From Inia geoffrensis (taxonomy: Eukaryota; Chordata; Mammalia; Artiodactyla; Iniidae), in contig CM070900.1 of NCBI GenBank assembly GCA_036417435.1, forward strand, positions 32,651,496-32,715,495: 64,000 bases of DNA, read 5' to 3'. Within the stretch, counting starts at the first letter, position 1. Every line of letters starts with the position of its first letter. The notes beneath the pieces were generated by a model, which did not search any database, was not told the origin of the DNA, and saw only the letters and a program-made list of their open reading frames with translations. Made by a program: the position numbers and the translations under genes. Positions 27,926 through 38,716 of the stretch are shown piece after piece.

Positions 27926-28148
27926 TTTTAACATGGCTGCTCAAAGATTGGAAATCATATATATGTCTCATATGATATTTCTATTAGATATCATTATTCT
28001 ATATTATACACGTTAATGATGTAGTAATATTAAGGTGATTTCTGACCCTCATTTGTACTATTTGTACCGTTTTAATGACCTAGAAACCCCATCAAATTAT
28101 TATTTTAGCCAAAACCAAAAAATATTTCCTGTTAACTCTTTTCTTAAT
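27926..28148. other. short unassigned spacer
   Basis: AT-rich DNA with no assignment. Confidence 0.3.
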
Positions 28149-28263
28149 TTTTTTTGGCCATGCAGCGCAGCATGTGGGATCTTAGTTCCCCGACCAGGGG
28201 TCGAACCTGTACCCCCTGCGCTGGAAGGGTGGAGTCTTAACCACTGGACCGCCAGGGAGGTCC
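28149..28263 (-). mobile_element. older CHR-type SINE (short form)
   Basis: Reverse-oriented tRNA-type SINE of the shorter, older CHR form: TTTGGCCATGCAGCGCAGCA, GTGGGATCTTAGTTCCC, GACCAGGGGTCGAACC (B box), then TTAACCACTGGACCGCCAGG. A short duplication, TTAACTCTT, flanks it at 28132-28140 and 28271-28279. It lacks the long 3' segment present in the other copies. Confidence 0.9.
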
Positions 28264-28389
28264 TTTCCTCTTAACTCTTGATAGGAAAAAGATGAAAATT
28301 TCCAGCAGAGGCTCTCTTGAATTTCATCCCCCCAATGAACTTTCCAAAGTTCCCTCCCCATCACACCCAACCCCAAATGAGAATCACTG

Positions 28390-28570
28390 CTCTAGAGCAG
28401 CTCAAGGGCCAAGTCCACCAGCCACACGCATATGTTTGCACACTGCCTATGATTCCCTTTGCACTAAAATGGCAGGGTTCACTGAGTGTGACAGGGAGGG
28501 TCCCCAAAGTCTAAATTACCCACGATTTTTTCCTTTACGGAAAAAGTTTACTGACCCCTGCTCTAGCGTA
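28390..28570 (+). mobile_element. hAT-like DNA element remnant
   Basis: Starts CTGCTCTAGAGCAGCTCAAG and closes GAAAAAGTTTACTGACCCCTGCT, the diagnostic end of an old hAT family, with a decayed ACACTGCCTATGATTCCC core. Edges uncertain. Confidence 0.5.
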
Positions 28571-29819
28571 ACAATTCCAAATGAGCTTTTCTAAATTTAT
28601 CCTCGTCACGGACATTTAGATCAGTTTACAGATGCAAAAAAAATGTGCTTAGGAAGAAGCTTGAATCATCAGTGTTACAAACCACTAATACACTCAGGAA
28701 TAAACCATTATTTCTCAGCTTCTAAAATTCTTCAAATTGTTTTTTTGGAAACCATGCTTTGTAAAAAAAAAAATGGGATCCTGGGGGCAATTAGTAGACT
28801 GAGGGTTATTTGAGGCTGAAATAAAGAAACAATAAAGGAGATTACTTCTGTTCGTTTGCTCTGCTAAAGATGCCATAGAACTTCATATTTTACTGGCATG
28901 TTTCCAACTTAAGAATGGACATCTGAATGAATGGTAAATTACTGAGAATTTCCTTACATCGATCATAAGCATCCTAAAATAAACTTTTGGCTGCTTAGCT
29001 AATAGATATTTTTCTAGGTTTCTATGAGAAACTGAGGATATTATTGATATATTATCACCTCTGTCGTAACATGCCATTTTTTTTCTCATAAGTTGAATCT
29101 AAATGTCCTGATTTTTTAGAACCCATTAGAGAAAGCTTCTGGTTTACGGTTCATCATACGAAAAGTACGTAGATCCTATGTTAAAACTGGCATTGTGCTT
29201 AGAAAAATACCCTCTGGAGTCTGATAAAACACTGTCTCACCCTTCTAAGACCTAGTTTTCATATTAAAGGTCGCATATGCTCATTTTCCAATTTTATTAG
29301 CTTTCTTCACAACTGGTTAAAAATGGAAAGAAAAGAAATTACAATTCTAATTGTGACTCTACTTAACTAGTTCAAACTGATTTAAGTATGAATATCTGAG
29401 AAGCCTGAAAACTCAACAGCCATTTAAAAGTCTATTTGAGCAGTAGATCACAATTCCTTAGAGAAATGGAAAGGTGCTTTAGAGTCTAATGCTTCCTTTT
29501 GAACTGTATATCACTTTTTCTATTTAGAATTCATTTGAATGCAGAGATCGAGTTAGGTTCTTTTGGTTGGAGACACTCCAAATATTTTTACAGTTATTTG
29601 AATACCATATTGACAAGCCCATTATATTTACTCGTCCTAAAACAAATAATTTCCACATATTCTAAGCTTTAAAACTCTTTAGTACAAATTATTAAAAGAT
29701 TATAAAGTGTCTGTCTGTGTATTTTTAAAGGGAGGGATTTGTGACTTCTTAAAAAAGGAAAATATTTGAATAGCAGTTATAATTCTAGTATATTCACAAA
29801 TCAGTCATTAAAATGCATA
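28571..29819. other. unassigned sequence, no gene seen
   Basis: AT-rich unique-looking DNA with no recognised repeat. Confidence 0.4.
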
Positions 29820-30110
29820 GAGCAGAGTTGTTGCAGCTGTATACAGCTTTTATTATTCAGACTGCTAAATGGGTGAAACATATATTTTAATTTAATGTGT
29901 AATGCACAACTCAGAATGAACCAGAATGATTCCTCCTCCCCTCCCTTTCCTAAGGAGCAGCCAGAGATCTTTCAACGGGCTGGTGATAATTTCTCCTGGA
30001 CAACAGCCAGCCGAGATTTATTGAATACGCTGGCATCTCTGCATAAAACACCGCAAGAGCTGGCAGAAGTTTACTGAAAAAATCAGCCCGTAACATTTCT
30101 ACTTTTATTC
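29820..30110. promoter_or_regulatory. candidate conserved non-coding block
   Basis: Repeat-free block with several retained CpG sites (CAACGGG, GCCGAG, ATACGC, CACCGC, CCCGTA) within about 150 bases, inside AT-rich surroundings. A 60-codon frame at 29895-30077 ends LNTLASLHKTPQELAEVY. I cannot recognise it as a known protein, and there is no convincing exon structure. Constraint is inferred, not measured. Confidence 0.3.
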
Positions 30111-31749
30111 ATATATTTTCATGGAGAATTTAACTGGTAAGCCTTCAGCTCTGGTTACCAATTATGGCCCAATGGGAACTTCAGTTCCTATAGAAAGTTA
30201 ACAAAGAGGGGGTCTTCCCATTTCATTATTATGAGAATAGAAGACGTGGGTTTGACAGTGGGGGTCGGGAGGGTGCGCATTAAAGTCCTGACTAAAGGGA
30301 ACTACAAAGAACCACCTCGATGTTACTGATCAAGGGGAGGAAAAGGTAAAGAAAGGGTGTTTATTCTCATTTAGTGACCGCAGAAGTCAGTGAAGGTATC
30401 TTTGAAAGCAAAATAAATCATATGATATGACTGTATTCAAAAGGTTATGATATGTTTCCTCTATTTTAAATAGGCCAGACTCTTGCCTGGAGGGCTCCTA
30501 CCTGGAGAATACTATTGTCTAGTTAACGGTCAAACTTTCTCTCCAGCTAGTTGGAGTGCCATCTTGAGCCTCCCTGCAAAATAAAGGCCTTCCCCTTATA
30601 TTTTCAGAGCAAACAAAATCCCATGTGTAGCTTCTCATAACTCTACAAATACTTGCAGTCTGTTTTATTTCTTTGCTGAAGTGTAAGGTTCTCTCAGATA
30701 CAATTTATTCCTTTCTTAAGGTCTCCAGCAAGCTGTCATTGGAGTTCTGTACTCTACTTCTACAGCACAAATCTCAGTGGTAGTGCTTAACTAATTTATT
30801 GTGTTTAATCAGAGACTCTGAAAAATAATTTTCTTGTGTCTTTCCATGTCTAGAGATTTATACTGGTGCTCATTCTCTTAGGAAGGACAGCGCTAAACTT
30901 CATGTCGGTTATGTTGGCTTTTGGATTTAGTCAATTTGTGACCGTATCAAGAGGGGATTGTCTCTTTAGCATTCTGGGTAATTTCACCATAGAGAGGAAC
31001 AAATTCGGGCAGAGAGTTTAACAGTCTTAAGAGACTCTGATCTTGACTTATTGAATCACTGAAGCAAACCATGACACACAATAGCCTTCAAATCTGTGAG
31101 ACTCTCTATGCTCTCTCAGCCTGCCACTGCTGTGTGGCTGGTGCGTGTCATGGTCTAAAGTCCTTTTCTTAACTTCAAGATGTCCGGATTGAACACAAAG
31201 GCATAGGCGTATCTCTTCCCATTTTTTATCATTTTTAAGTAATCAGTAATATAGCCCTATCTCTCCTATGTGTAGACTGTTTTTGAGACATCCTCAGTAC
31301 TTATTCATGTTTTATCCACTATTTTATAAAAGGGATTTGAGGTGTCCTTATAATAAGGGAGGTCAGTCTCATGACTTTAATAAAATATAAAAGGAATTCA
31401 GGACCATGGAGAGGTAGAACATGTAAATATGCTACCTCCTGGAGCATGTATAATCAAAACTGGACTTAACACATGACTTGATGCTTCTTGCTGACAGTAC
31501 AAAAGGAACACAAGCCATGATCCACATGGTTCCTTTCCCTCACTTCTAAAACATATTTATCCTTCTTATCCACATCTGTATGACTTTGTAGCCCAAGTGC
31601 CTTATTATACATTCAAAGATCATCATTTCATCACATCAATTTAAAATAAAAGAAAAAAAAATGGGAGAGGTCAGTATGAGTACTCTTACTCGCATCTTAA
31701 TTCATCTTCCTTTATATATTAGAGAAAAATCGGATCCTAATCTCTTCCA
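30111..31749. other. unassigned sequence, no gene seen
   Basis: Unique-looking DNA. The stretch 30470-30600 has an AATAAA and an LTR-like look, but no family could be named. Confidence 0.4.
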
Positions 31750-32645
31750 AGACCATGCCTGACACGTGTGCTATTCGTTTTATTCTACTTCTGGAACCTT
31801 ATTCATCAATTAGCTACTTGCTCTTGCATCCTAAATTCCTCTCATCTCTTTCCCTCTGTCTTTAAATATTACAAGTCTCTCCTAAAAGGAAAAGCTTCCT
31901 TCCACTCAGCCTAATTTTCAAGCCTACTAACCCCATCCCTTTGCCTCTTTGATTATTAAACTTCTTAAACGAATAGAGTATTCTCACAGACTGCTCATTC
32001 TTACTTCCTTAATCCTCTGGACTACTGTCAGAACTCCCTGATGTTTATCTGGAAAACCTTGTCGATGACTCCCTGTTTGCCCAACTCAAAACTTCCCCCT
32101 CTGTCCTCTTCAGTCCTCGTCTGATTTATACCTGGAATATCTCTCTTAGTTCCTGCTCCCAACCTCTCCTCTTGCTGATGCACTGTCTTTGTTTTTATTA
32201 GAGTTAACTTTCTAAGCAAAAGTTGGATTATATCACTTGGAAAACTCAAGACCACCCTCAGCTACATTTTACCTCAACTCTGGACACTCCTTATATGCGC
32301 GTGCGTGCGCACACACACACAGACACACACCCCCCTAAGACACACACCCAGACGTTGCTTTAGCCATTCAGAGCTCATGCCACAGTGACACTGCTCTGCA
32401 AAGAATATCCTTCCTCAACTTCTCCACTTGGCAAACTCCTGTTCCTTGGCTCTCCCTGACTCTCTCTGTCCCACCCTGAGGAATTAATCCTGTGTGTTAC
32501 CAAGGTACCCAATTAGCCTGCATGACAGTTATTTGTTAATATGTCTCTCTCCCCCAAAACATAAATTCATCTAAGAAAGAGAACTTGTCTTACTCCCCTT
32601 TCAATCTCTGGTAATTCAGTCTATAATAAATATTTAGCAAATTAT
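31750..32645 (+). mobile_element. L2 LINE 3' region
   Basis: Pyrimidine-rich L2 order: CTCTGGACTACTGTCAGAAC and CTCCCTGATGTTTATCTGG. A decayed AACTTTCTAAGCAAAAGTTG with GGATTATATCAC follows, and the terminal TCTATAATAAATATTTAGCA. It is interrupted by an alternating purine-pyrimidine microsatellite at 32293-32335. Confidence 0.7.
32293..32335. repeat. (GC/GT)(CA)n microsatellite
   Basis: ATGCGCGTGCGTGCGC followed by CA repeats, an almost perfect alternating purine-pyrimidine run. Confidence 0.9.
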
Positions 32646-32859
32646 CATGTGAGTCTAATATTACTATTCTGCTCTTGACCCCAGATATACGTACACAGGC
32701 AAATTTATAATATAGATGACTTTGGTCACTCATTCCATCCCTATAGTATTGTCCACTGTCCTAAGCTGATCAGAACTTATCATGGGCATGTTTTCACTAC
32801 CTACAGCCTAACACTGAAACCTGGACCGGAAATGGCAATCAAAACATTTTAACAATATC

Positions 32860-32948
32860 ACTATCAACATTTATTTATTGACCGTTTGATATTTGCAGTG
32901 CCCTGTGCTAAGCACTTTTCATCCTTTACCTCCTTTCCTCCTCAAAAC
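32860..32948 (-). repeat. MIR or L2 3' end fragment
   Basis: CATTTATTTATTGACCGTTT and CAGTGCCCTGTGCTAAGCAC are typical of a reversed MIR/L2 terminus. It is cut off by the L1M that starts at about 32950. Confidence 0.6.
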
Positions 32949-33631
32949 AAGCCAAAAAGAGGGAGTGACACCAGCAAGGTGGTGCAATAGGAATGCCTTC
33001 ACAGACAGATTCCATTTGTAAGAAATCCAGAAATGAGTTAAGAAGCTCCCATGCCTCAAATGAGCAAGAAACCAGCCACACTGAAGCTGGCAGGAAAATT
33101 CTTTCCAAAAATCCCTGTCCCTAGCATAGCACCATATGATTGGGACCAAAAGCTCCATTTGCCAGTTTCTCCCAGGGGAGGGGAAAGGGTTCACTGTGCG
33201 TTCAATGCCCCAACTTTTATGGGACTACCCAGACAACTGGCTTCCATGTAGCATCTCTCAGAGCATTGATGAACATGGCATACTATAGCCCCCTGGGGCC
33301 AGTGAGAACAGTGACAGTGGTTTGGGCTGGCAGTCATCATAGCCACTCCCCCTGGCTCGGCCCAGGTTGAGCTGATGAAAAACCCAAGCTCCTAGCTTGT
33401 CCCCGAGGAGGGGAAGAGTTGGACAGAGCGTCCAATGACCCAACTTACCTGAAGGCTGCCTGAGGAATTGGCCTCAGTCTTGCTTATTTAAAAATACTGA
33501 TGCGACCCAACAAAATCTAGATGCCTGAGGCCACTAAGAATAAAACAGACTCGACAAGCACAAAGGTTTGAGAGACCCAGAATCTCTGGCCAGGCTGATG
33601 AGTGGGCGTCTTTTCTGTATGAAGCGAGTCC

Positions 33632-34221
33632 GTGAAGATTAGGAGAAGTCGCTACTTGTCTAATGTGCAGATACCAATACAGAGCATAAAGAAAAATGAA
33701 ATAACAGGGAAATCAGTTCACACAGAGGAACAAGATAAATCTCCAGAACTGACCCTAAAGGAGCAGGAACTTGACAGAGAATTCAAAATAACTGTCATAA
33801 AGATCCTCACTGAGATCAGGAGAAAAATGCCAGAACAATATGAGAATTTCAACCAAGAGATGGAAAACTTACAGAAATCACCTACCTGAAGAATACAATA
33901 AATGAACTGAAAAATTCACCAGAGGAGCTAAACAGCAGACTAGATCAAGAAGGAGAGAGGATCAATAAACACTGGAAATTATTCAGTCAGAGGAATAAAT
34001 TGAAAAATATTTTTAAAAGTATAAAGAAAGCCTCAGGGACATCTGAGATACCATCAAATGGACCAATATACACATTGTGGGAGTCCCAGAAGAAAAAGAT
34101 GAGAGAGAAAGACACAGAAAGTGTATTCAAGGAAATAGTGGCTGAAAACTTCCCAAATCTGGGGAAGGAAATGGACACCCAAATCCAGGAAACCCAAAAG
34201 ATCCTAAATAAGATTAACTAA
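33632..34221 (+). pseudogene. L1M ORF1 remnant
   Basis: Two open pieces (33632-33889 and 34000-34221) in different frames. The first is Lys/Glu-rich and helical, like the ORF1 coiled coil (LKEQELDREFKITVIKIL). The second contains EIVAENFPNLGKEMDTQIQE, the recognisable ORF1 RNA-binding-domain lead-in. The frame is broken between and after them. Confidence 0.8.
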
Positions 34222-35059
34222 GTCAGATGCCCACTGAGCAACATAAACTGTCAGAAGTCAAAGACAAAATTTTGAAAGCAATAACAAGAGACTTGTGATG
34301 TACAAAGGAACCCACATAAGACTATCAGTGGATCTCTCAGCAGAGAAGGGAGTAGAATGATATATTTAAAGTGCTGAAATAAAAACACTGCCAACCAAGA
34401 ATACTATACCTGGAAAAACAGTCTTTCAAGAATGAAGATAAAGACTTTCTCAGAAAACAAAAGCTGAGGTAACTCATCACCACTAGACCTGCCTGACAAA
34501 AAACGCTAAAGTTCTTCAAGTAGAAATGGAAGAATGCTAAATAAGACACCAGCATAAGAAAGTATAAAACTCACTGATAAAGGTAAATATACATATAAAT
34601 ACAGAATACTGTATTACTGTAATGGTGGTGGGTAAATCACTTTTAATTCTAGTATAAAAATTAAAAGACAAAAGTATTAAAAAATAACTATAACTAAAAA
34701 ATCTGTTAATGGATACACAGTACAAATAGATGTAAATACTAACATCAATAACTTAAGGTGTGTGGGGCAGGGGAGTAAAGGCGTTGAGTTTTTGCAAGCA
34801 ACTGAAGTTATCAGCTTAAAATAGACTGTTATAACTATATGGCATTTTTATGCAAGCCCTATGGTAACCACAAAGAAAATACCTATAGAAATTACACAGA
34901 AGAAAAAGGGACAAGAATAGAAGCTATCAATACAAATTAAAAAATCAATGAAACACAAAGGAAGATAGCAAAAGAGGAAAGGAGGGACAAAAGAAATAAA
35001 AAAAAAAAAACAAAAAAAACCCAAAACAAAACAGAAAACAAGGAACAAACTGGTGATAG

Positions 35060-35645
35060 TAAATCCTTCCCTATCAATAACTACTTTAAAAGTAAATAGA
35101 CTAAACTCCCCAATCAAAAGACAAAGAATGGTTGGATAGACTTTAAAAATTCAATTACATGCTATCTACAATAAACTCACTTTAGATTTAAAGACACACA
35201 TGGGCTGAATGTGAAGGGATGCAGAAAGATAATCCATGCAAATGGCAACCAAAAGAGAGTACGGTTGGCTATACTTACATCATACAAAATAGACTTTAAG
35301 TCAAAAACTATCAGAAGAGACAAAGAATGCTATTATATAATGATAAAAGGGTCAATTCAACAGGAAAGCATAACAATTTTAAATATATATGCAACCAACA
35401 TCAGAGCATCTAAACATAAAAAAGCAGTGACACAACAGAAGGGAGAGATAGCAATACAATAACAGTAGGAGACTTCAATACTTTACTTGCAATAACGGAT
35501 AGAACAGCTAGGCAGAAAGTCAACAAAGAAACAGCAGACTTGAACAACACTACAGACCAAATGAATCTAACAGACATGTACAGAACATTCCTATCCATAG
35601 CAACAAAATTCATTCTTCTCAAGAAAACACAGGATAGATTACATG
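35060..35645 (+). pseudogene. L1M ORF2 endonuclease remnant
   Basis: Recognisable words of the N-terminal endonuclease: KSKTIRRDKECYYIMIKGSI, TILNIYATNI (decayed VYAPN) and a GDFN-like segment at about 35470. An 83-codon piece is open at 35211-35462; the rest has stops. Confidence 0.75.
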
Positions 35646-36522
35646 TGTGATACTGTGATATAGGAAATATATGTTTTGGTCTTTGTCCAAAGTTCCTAGC
35701 ATATAGCTACTAAACCCTTATAATTTCCTATATAAGAGCTTAAAGGGACATGAATTTTGTTTCCAGTTCCTAAAACAGCTCCAAAGTAATAAAGGTGAAA
35801 TGGGTATCTTTTGGTATTCTTAACGAGTCCCTTTTAGTAACATCTGAGTTTATGTTAATGAGGTGTCTTTTGAAAATCCTCTAAGGACAGGGGCTTGTTG
35901 CCAGAGGCATCAACCATATGATTAAAGGATTGGAACTTTCAGCCCCACCCCGCAACCTTCAGGGAGGAGAATGAGGCTGGAGGTTGAATTAATAACCTAT
36001 GATCAATGATTTAATCAATCATGCCGACTTAACGAAGCTTCCATAATCCCCCCCCCAATGATGGGGTTCAGATAGCTTTGGATTAGTGAACACATGGAGA
36101 TGCTGGGATGGTGGCACGCCTGGGGAGATCATGGAAGCTCCTTCCCCCATATCCTGCCCTATGTATCTCTTCCATCTTGCTATTCCTGAGTTATATCTTT
36201 TTATAATAAATGGGTAATGTACTAAGTAAACAGTTTCCTAGGTTCTGTGAGCCACTCTAAAAAATTTTAAAACCTGAGGATAGGGTTGTGGGACTCTCCA
36301 ATTTAGCTGACTGGTCCAAAGCTCAGATAACAACTTGGACTTGTGATTGGCATTTGAAGTGGGAAGGGAGCGGGCTTGTGGGACTGCATCCTTAATCTGT
36401 GAGATCTGATGCTAACTCTAGGTAGACAGTGTCAGAAATGCGTTAAATTATAGGATACCCAGCTAGTATTATAGAATTGCTTGGTATGAAAGCCTCCCCC
36501 CAAACACACACACACACAAACA
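35646..36522 (+). mobile_element. probable solo LTR (ERVL-like), family unresolved
   Basis: Starts TGTGATACTGTGATATAGG and ends with a CA-rich run. It carries an AATAAA at about 36203 and is followed at 36523 by TTTGGTGTAGAGAGTAG, which resembles an ERVL-type primer-binding-site lead-in. No viral coding sequence is seen. It lies between two L1M pieces. It could instead be another type of old dispersed repeat. Confidence 0.5.
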
Positions 36523-36594
36523 CATTTGGTGTAGAGAGTAGTCTGTGAATAGGCAGAGAACAGAGGAGCGGTTTTCCTGTACATGTTGGCGTCA

Positions 36595-37084
36595 GCATAT
36601 GTACAGAACACTCCACCCTACAGCAGCAAAACATACATTCTTCTTAAGTGACCACAGAACCTTCTCCAGGATAGATCACAAGTTAAGCCACAAAACAAAT
36701 CTCAAATTTAAGAAGACTGAAATCATTCCAAACATCTCTTCCAAACACAATGGAAGTCCTGCAATATGCAAGATGTGGATAAACTTTGAAGACATCATGT
36801 TAAGTGAAATAGCCAATCACGGAAAGACAAATACTGTATGATTCCGCTTATGTGAAGTATCTAAAATAGTCAAACTAATAGAAGTAGAGAGTAGAAGGTA
36901 GACACTAAGGGAGGAAAGGGGGAACTGGGGTGTTGCTAATAAACGGGCATAAAGTTTCAATTATGAAAGATGAGTAAGTTCTGGAGATCTGCTATATAAC
37001 ACTGTGCCTGTAGTTAACGATACCGTATTGTGCACTTAAAATTTGTTAAGAGGGTAGATCTCATGGTAAGTGTTCTTACCACAA
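36595..37084 (+). mobile_element. old L1M: endonuclease scrap joined to 3' UTR
   Basis: 36600-36725 reads as ORF2 endonuclease (TTCTTAAGTGACCACAGAAC, CAGGATAGATCACAAGTTAA). From about 36750 it is L1M 3' UTR: ACATCATGTTAAGTGAAATA, ATACTGTATGATTCCGC, ACCGTATTGTGCACTTAAAA, then the terminal GTGTTCTTACCACAATTAAA. The reverse transcriptase is missing, so a large internal deletion joins the two. Confidence 0.8.
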
Positions 37085-37090
37085 TTAAAA

Positions 37091-37124
<34 letters not shown>

Positions 37125-37128
37125 TAAG
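37085..37128. repeat. poly-A tail and (TA)n
   Basis: A-run following the L1M 3' end, grading into a TA microsatellite. Confidence 0.9.
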
Positions 37129-37240
37129 GTAGGCACTGATATGGTCATTTTCTTATCAGGAACCTAAGGATTAGAGAGATTAAATACTTTGCCTAAGATT
37201 TCACAGCCATTAAGTGGCAGCATGAACTGTGTGCATTTAC
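37129..37240 (-). repeat. MIR SINE fragment
   Basis: TATCAGGAACCTAAGGATTA, TTTGCCTAAGATTTCACAGC and TTAAGTGGCAGCATGAACT are in reversed MIR order. Confidence 0.75.
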
Positions 37241-37317
37241 CTACTTGGCTAAAAAGGAAATGGTAACATCAGAAGACTGTTGTTTGTCTATTAATTTGTT
37301 TTGTTTTGTTTTGTTTT

Positions 37318-37510
37318 TGCAGTACGCGGGCCTCTCACTGTTGTGGTCTCTCCCGTTTTGGAGCACAGGCTCCGGACGCGCAGGCCCAGCGGCCATGGCT
37401 CACGGGCCCAGCCGCTCCGTGGCATGTGGGATCTTCCCGGACTAGGGCACGGACCCATGTCCCCTGCATCAGCAGGTGGACTCCCAACCACTGCGCCACC
37501 AGGGAAGCCC
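37318..37510 (-). mobile_element. CHR-type tRNA-derived SINE
   Basis: GCAGTACGCGGGCCTCTCAC through GCGCCACCAGGGAAGCCC. Its T-rich tail side is a TTGTTTTG repeat (37298-37318), and a matching TTGTTTTGTTTT follows at 37512, consistent with the target duplication. Confidence 0.93.
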
Positions 37511-38375
37511 CTTGTTTTGTTTTTTAACATGAGCAAGTTAAAGTACTTTGGGGAGACAAGGCCTTCTGTTTTCTGACATGAAGAGAGGTGAACCTTCACT
37601 CACAGTAAGGATAGGGGGGAAGGCAGTGCCTACGGAAAGAAAGAAATTTGAAAGCATCTGCAATCTTTATACACACTGTGTAGAGCTTCTCCTACTCAGC
37701 TTCTAAATGAAAGCCCTGAGACCAGATTTCATTTTTGTTTGTCTCTTTCTGACTCTGCTAATAAATTTAGTCTGTATCTTTTGTACAGTACCTAGTGTGG
37801 CGTCATGCTTGATTAATGTTTTCTTCTAACAAATAATAAAGTAGATAAATCATAACCTTGAGATTTAAGCTCCCTATCCCATCGTCTCTCCCCATCAGCC
37901 TGATTGAAACCATGCTCATTATCTTCCTGCAATTAGTTGCTCACTCCTCAGGCTCATTCCGTTATCCCAGGGGTTTGAACCTCCTGGAAGGAGGACTTCA
38001 TTGAGATGATTAGGTCACACTGCATTCACCAATTAAACAATAGTTAGCTATTGATTTCTACTGAGAAATGTAAATGACTAGCAGGTCCTTTACAGAGAGA
38101 GCTGTTGTTCTAAGAGGTTACCATTTCATAGTTCTATTTCTAGAGAATTACTTGGCATTTTCTTAAGGTCAGATGGGATACCATAGTGCTAACTATTTAA
38201 GATGATAAAACTGTACCTTATCACCATTAGAGAGTGCTTTCAGAGCAATTGCTAAAGTTCATCATATAGATGCAAATATCAAACTTGTTCATATATGAGT
38301 AATGCAATGTTACAAAGAAAAGTACACCATAATCTCTTCACTATTTGCATTTCTTTAAGGCCTCACTAGAGCTTC
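37511..38375. other. unassigned sequence, no gene seen
   Basis: Unique-looking DNA with no repeat or exon recognised. Confidence 0.4.
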
Positions 38376-38500
38376 CTCCCTCTCTCTCTCTCTCTTTTTA
38401 TATCTCTCTTTAAATATATAGAGAGATAACCTATAACCCTCGGGATAACCTATCTATACATATGCATATATATGCATATGTATGTATGTATTCTGTATAT
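38376..38500. repeat. (TC)n and AT-rich low-complexity DNA
   Basis: CTCTCT run followed by AGAGAGATAACC and alternating ATGCATAT/TATGTATG words, partly self-complementary. Confidence 0.8.
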
Positions 38501-38716
38501 GAACTGTCTTTCATGGACAAACATTCTATATTCTCAGGACTAAAACTGTCAAATCAATCTGCAGTGAAAATTATTTCTGAATAAACCATATGAACGTAGG
38601 TTGACGTTAATAATAAATAGCTATAATTAGTATGGCTGCATATATTGCCTCTCTCTGTCTCTTTCTGTCTCTCAATATATATAGTCCTAGTTTTCATAAT
38701 ATTGAAAATAGTTTTG

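Larger units (their letters stand above)
32950..35645 (+). mobile_element. old L1 (L1M-like), 5' UTR through endonuclease
   Basis: Starts with GTGACACCAGCAAGGTGGTG and CAATAGG, a decayed L1 5' end. It continues through a 5' UTR with two CCCAGGGGAGGGG/CCCGAGGAGGGG-type repeats (about 33170 and 33400), an ORF1 remnant, a long inter-ORF spacer typical of L1M elements, and the ORF2 endonuclease start. It stops at about 35645 where LTR-like sequence begins. Stops and frameshifts throughout; inactive. Confidence 0.85.
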
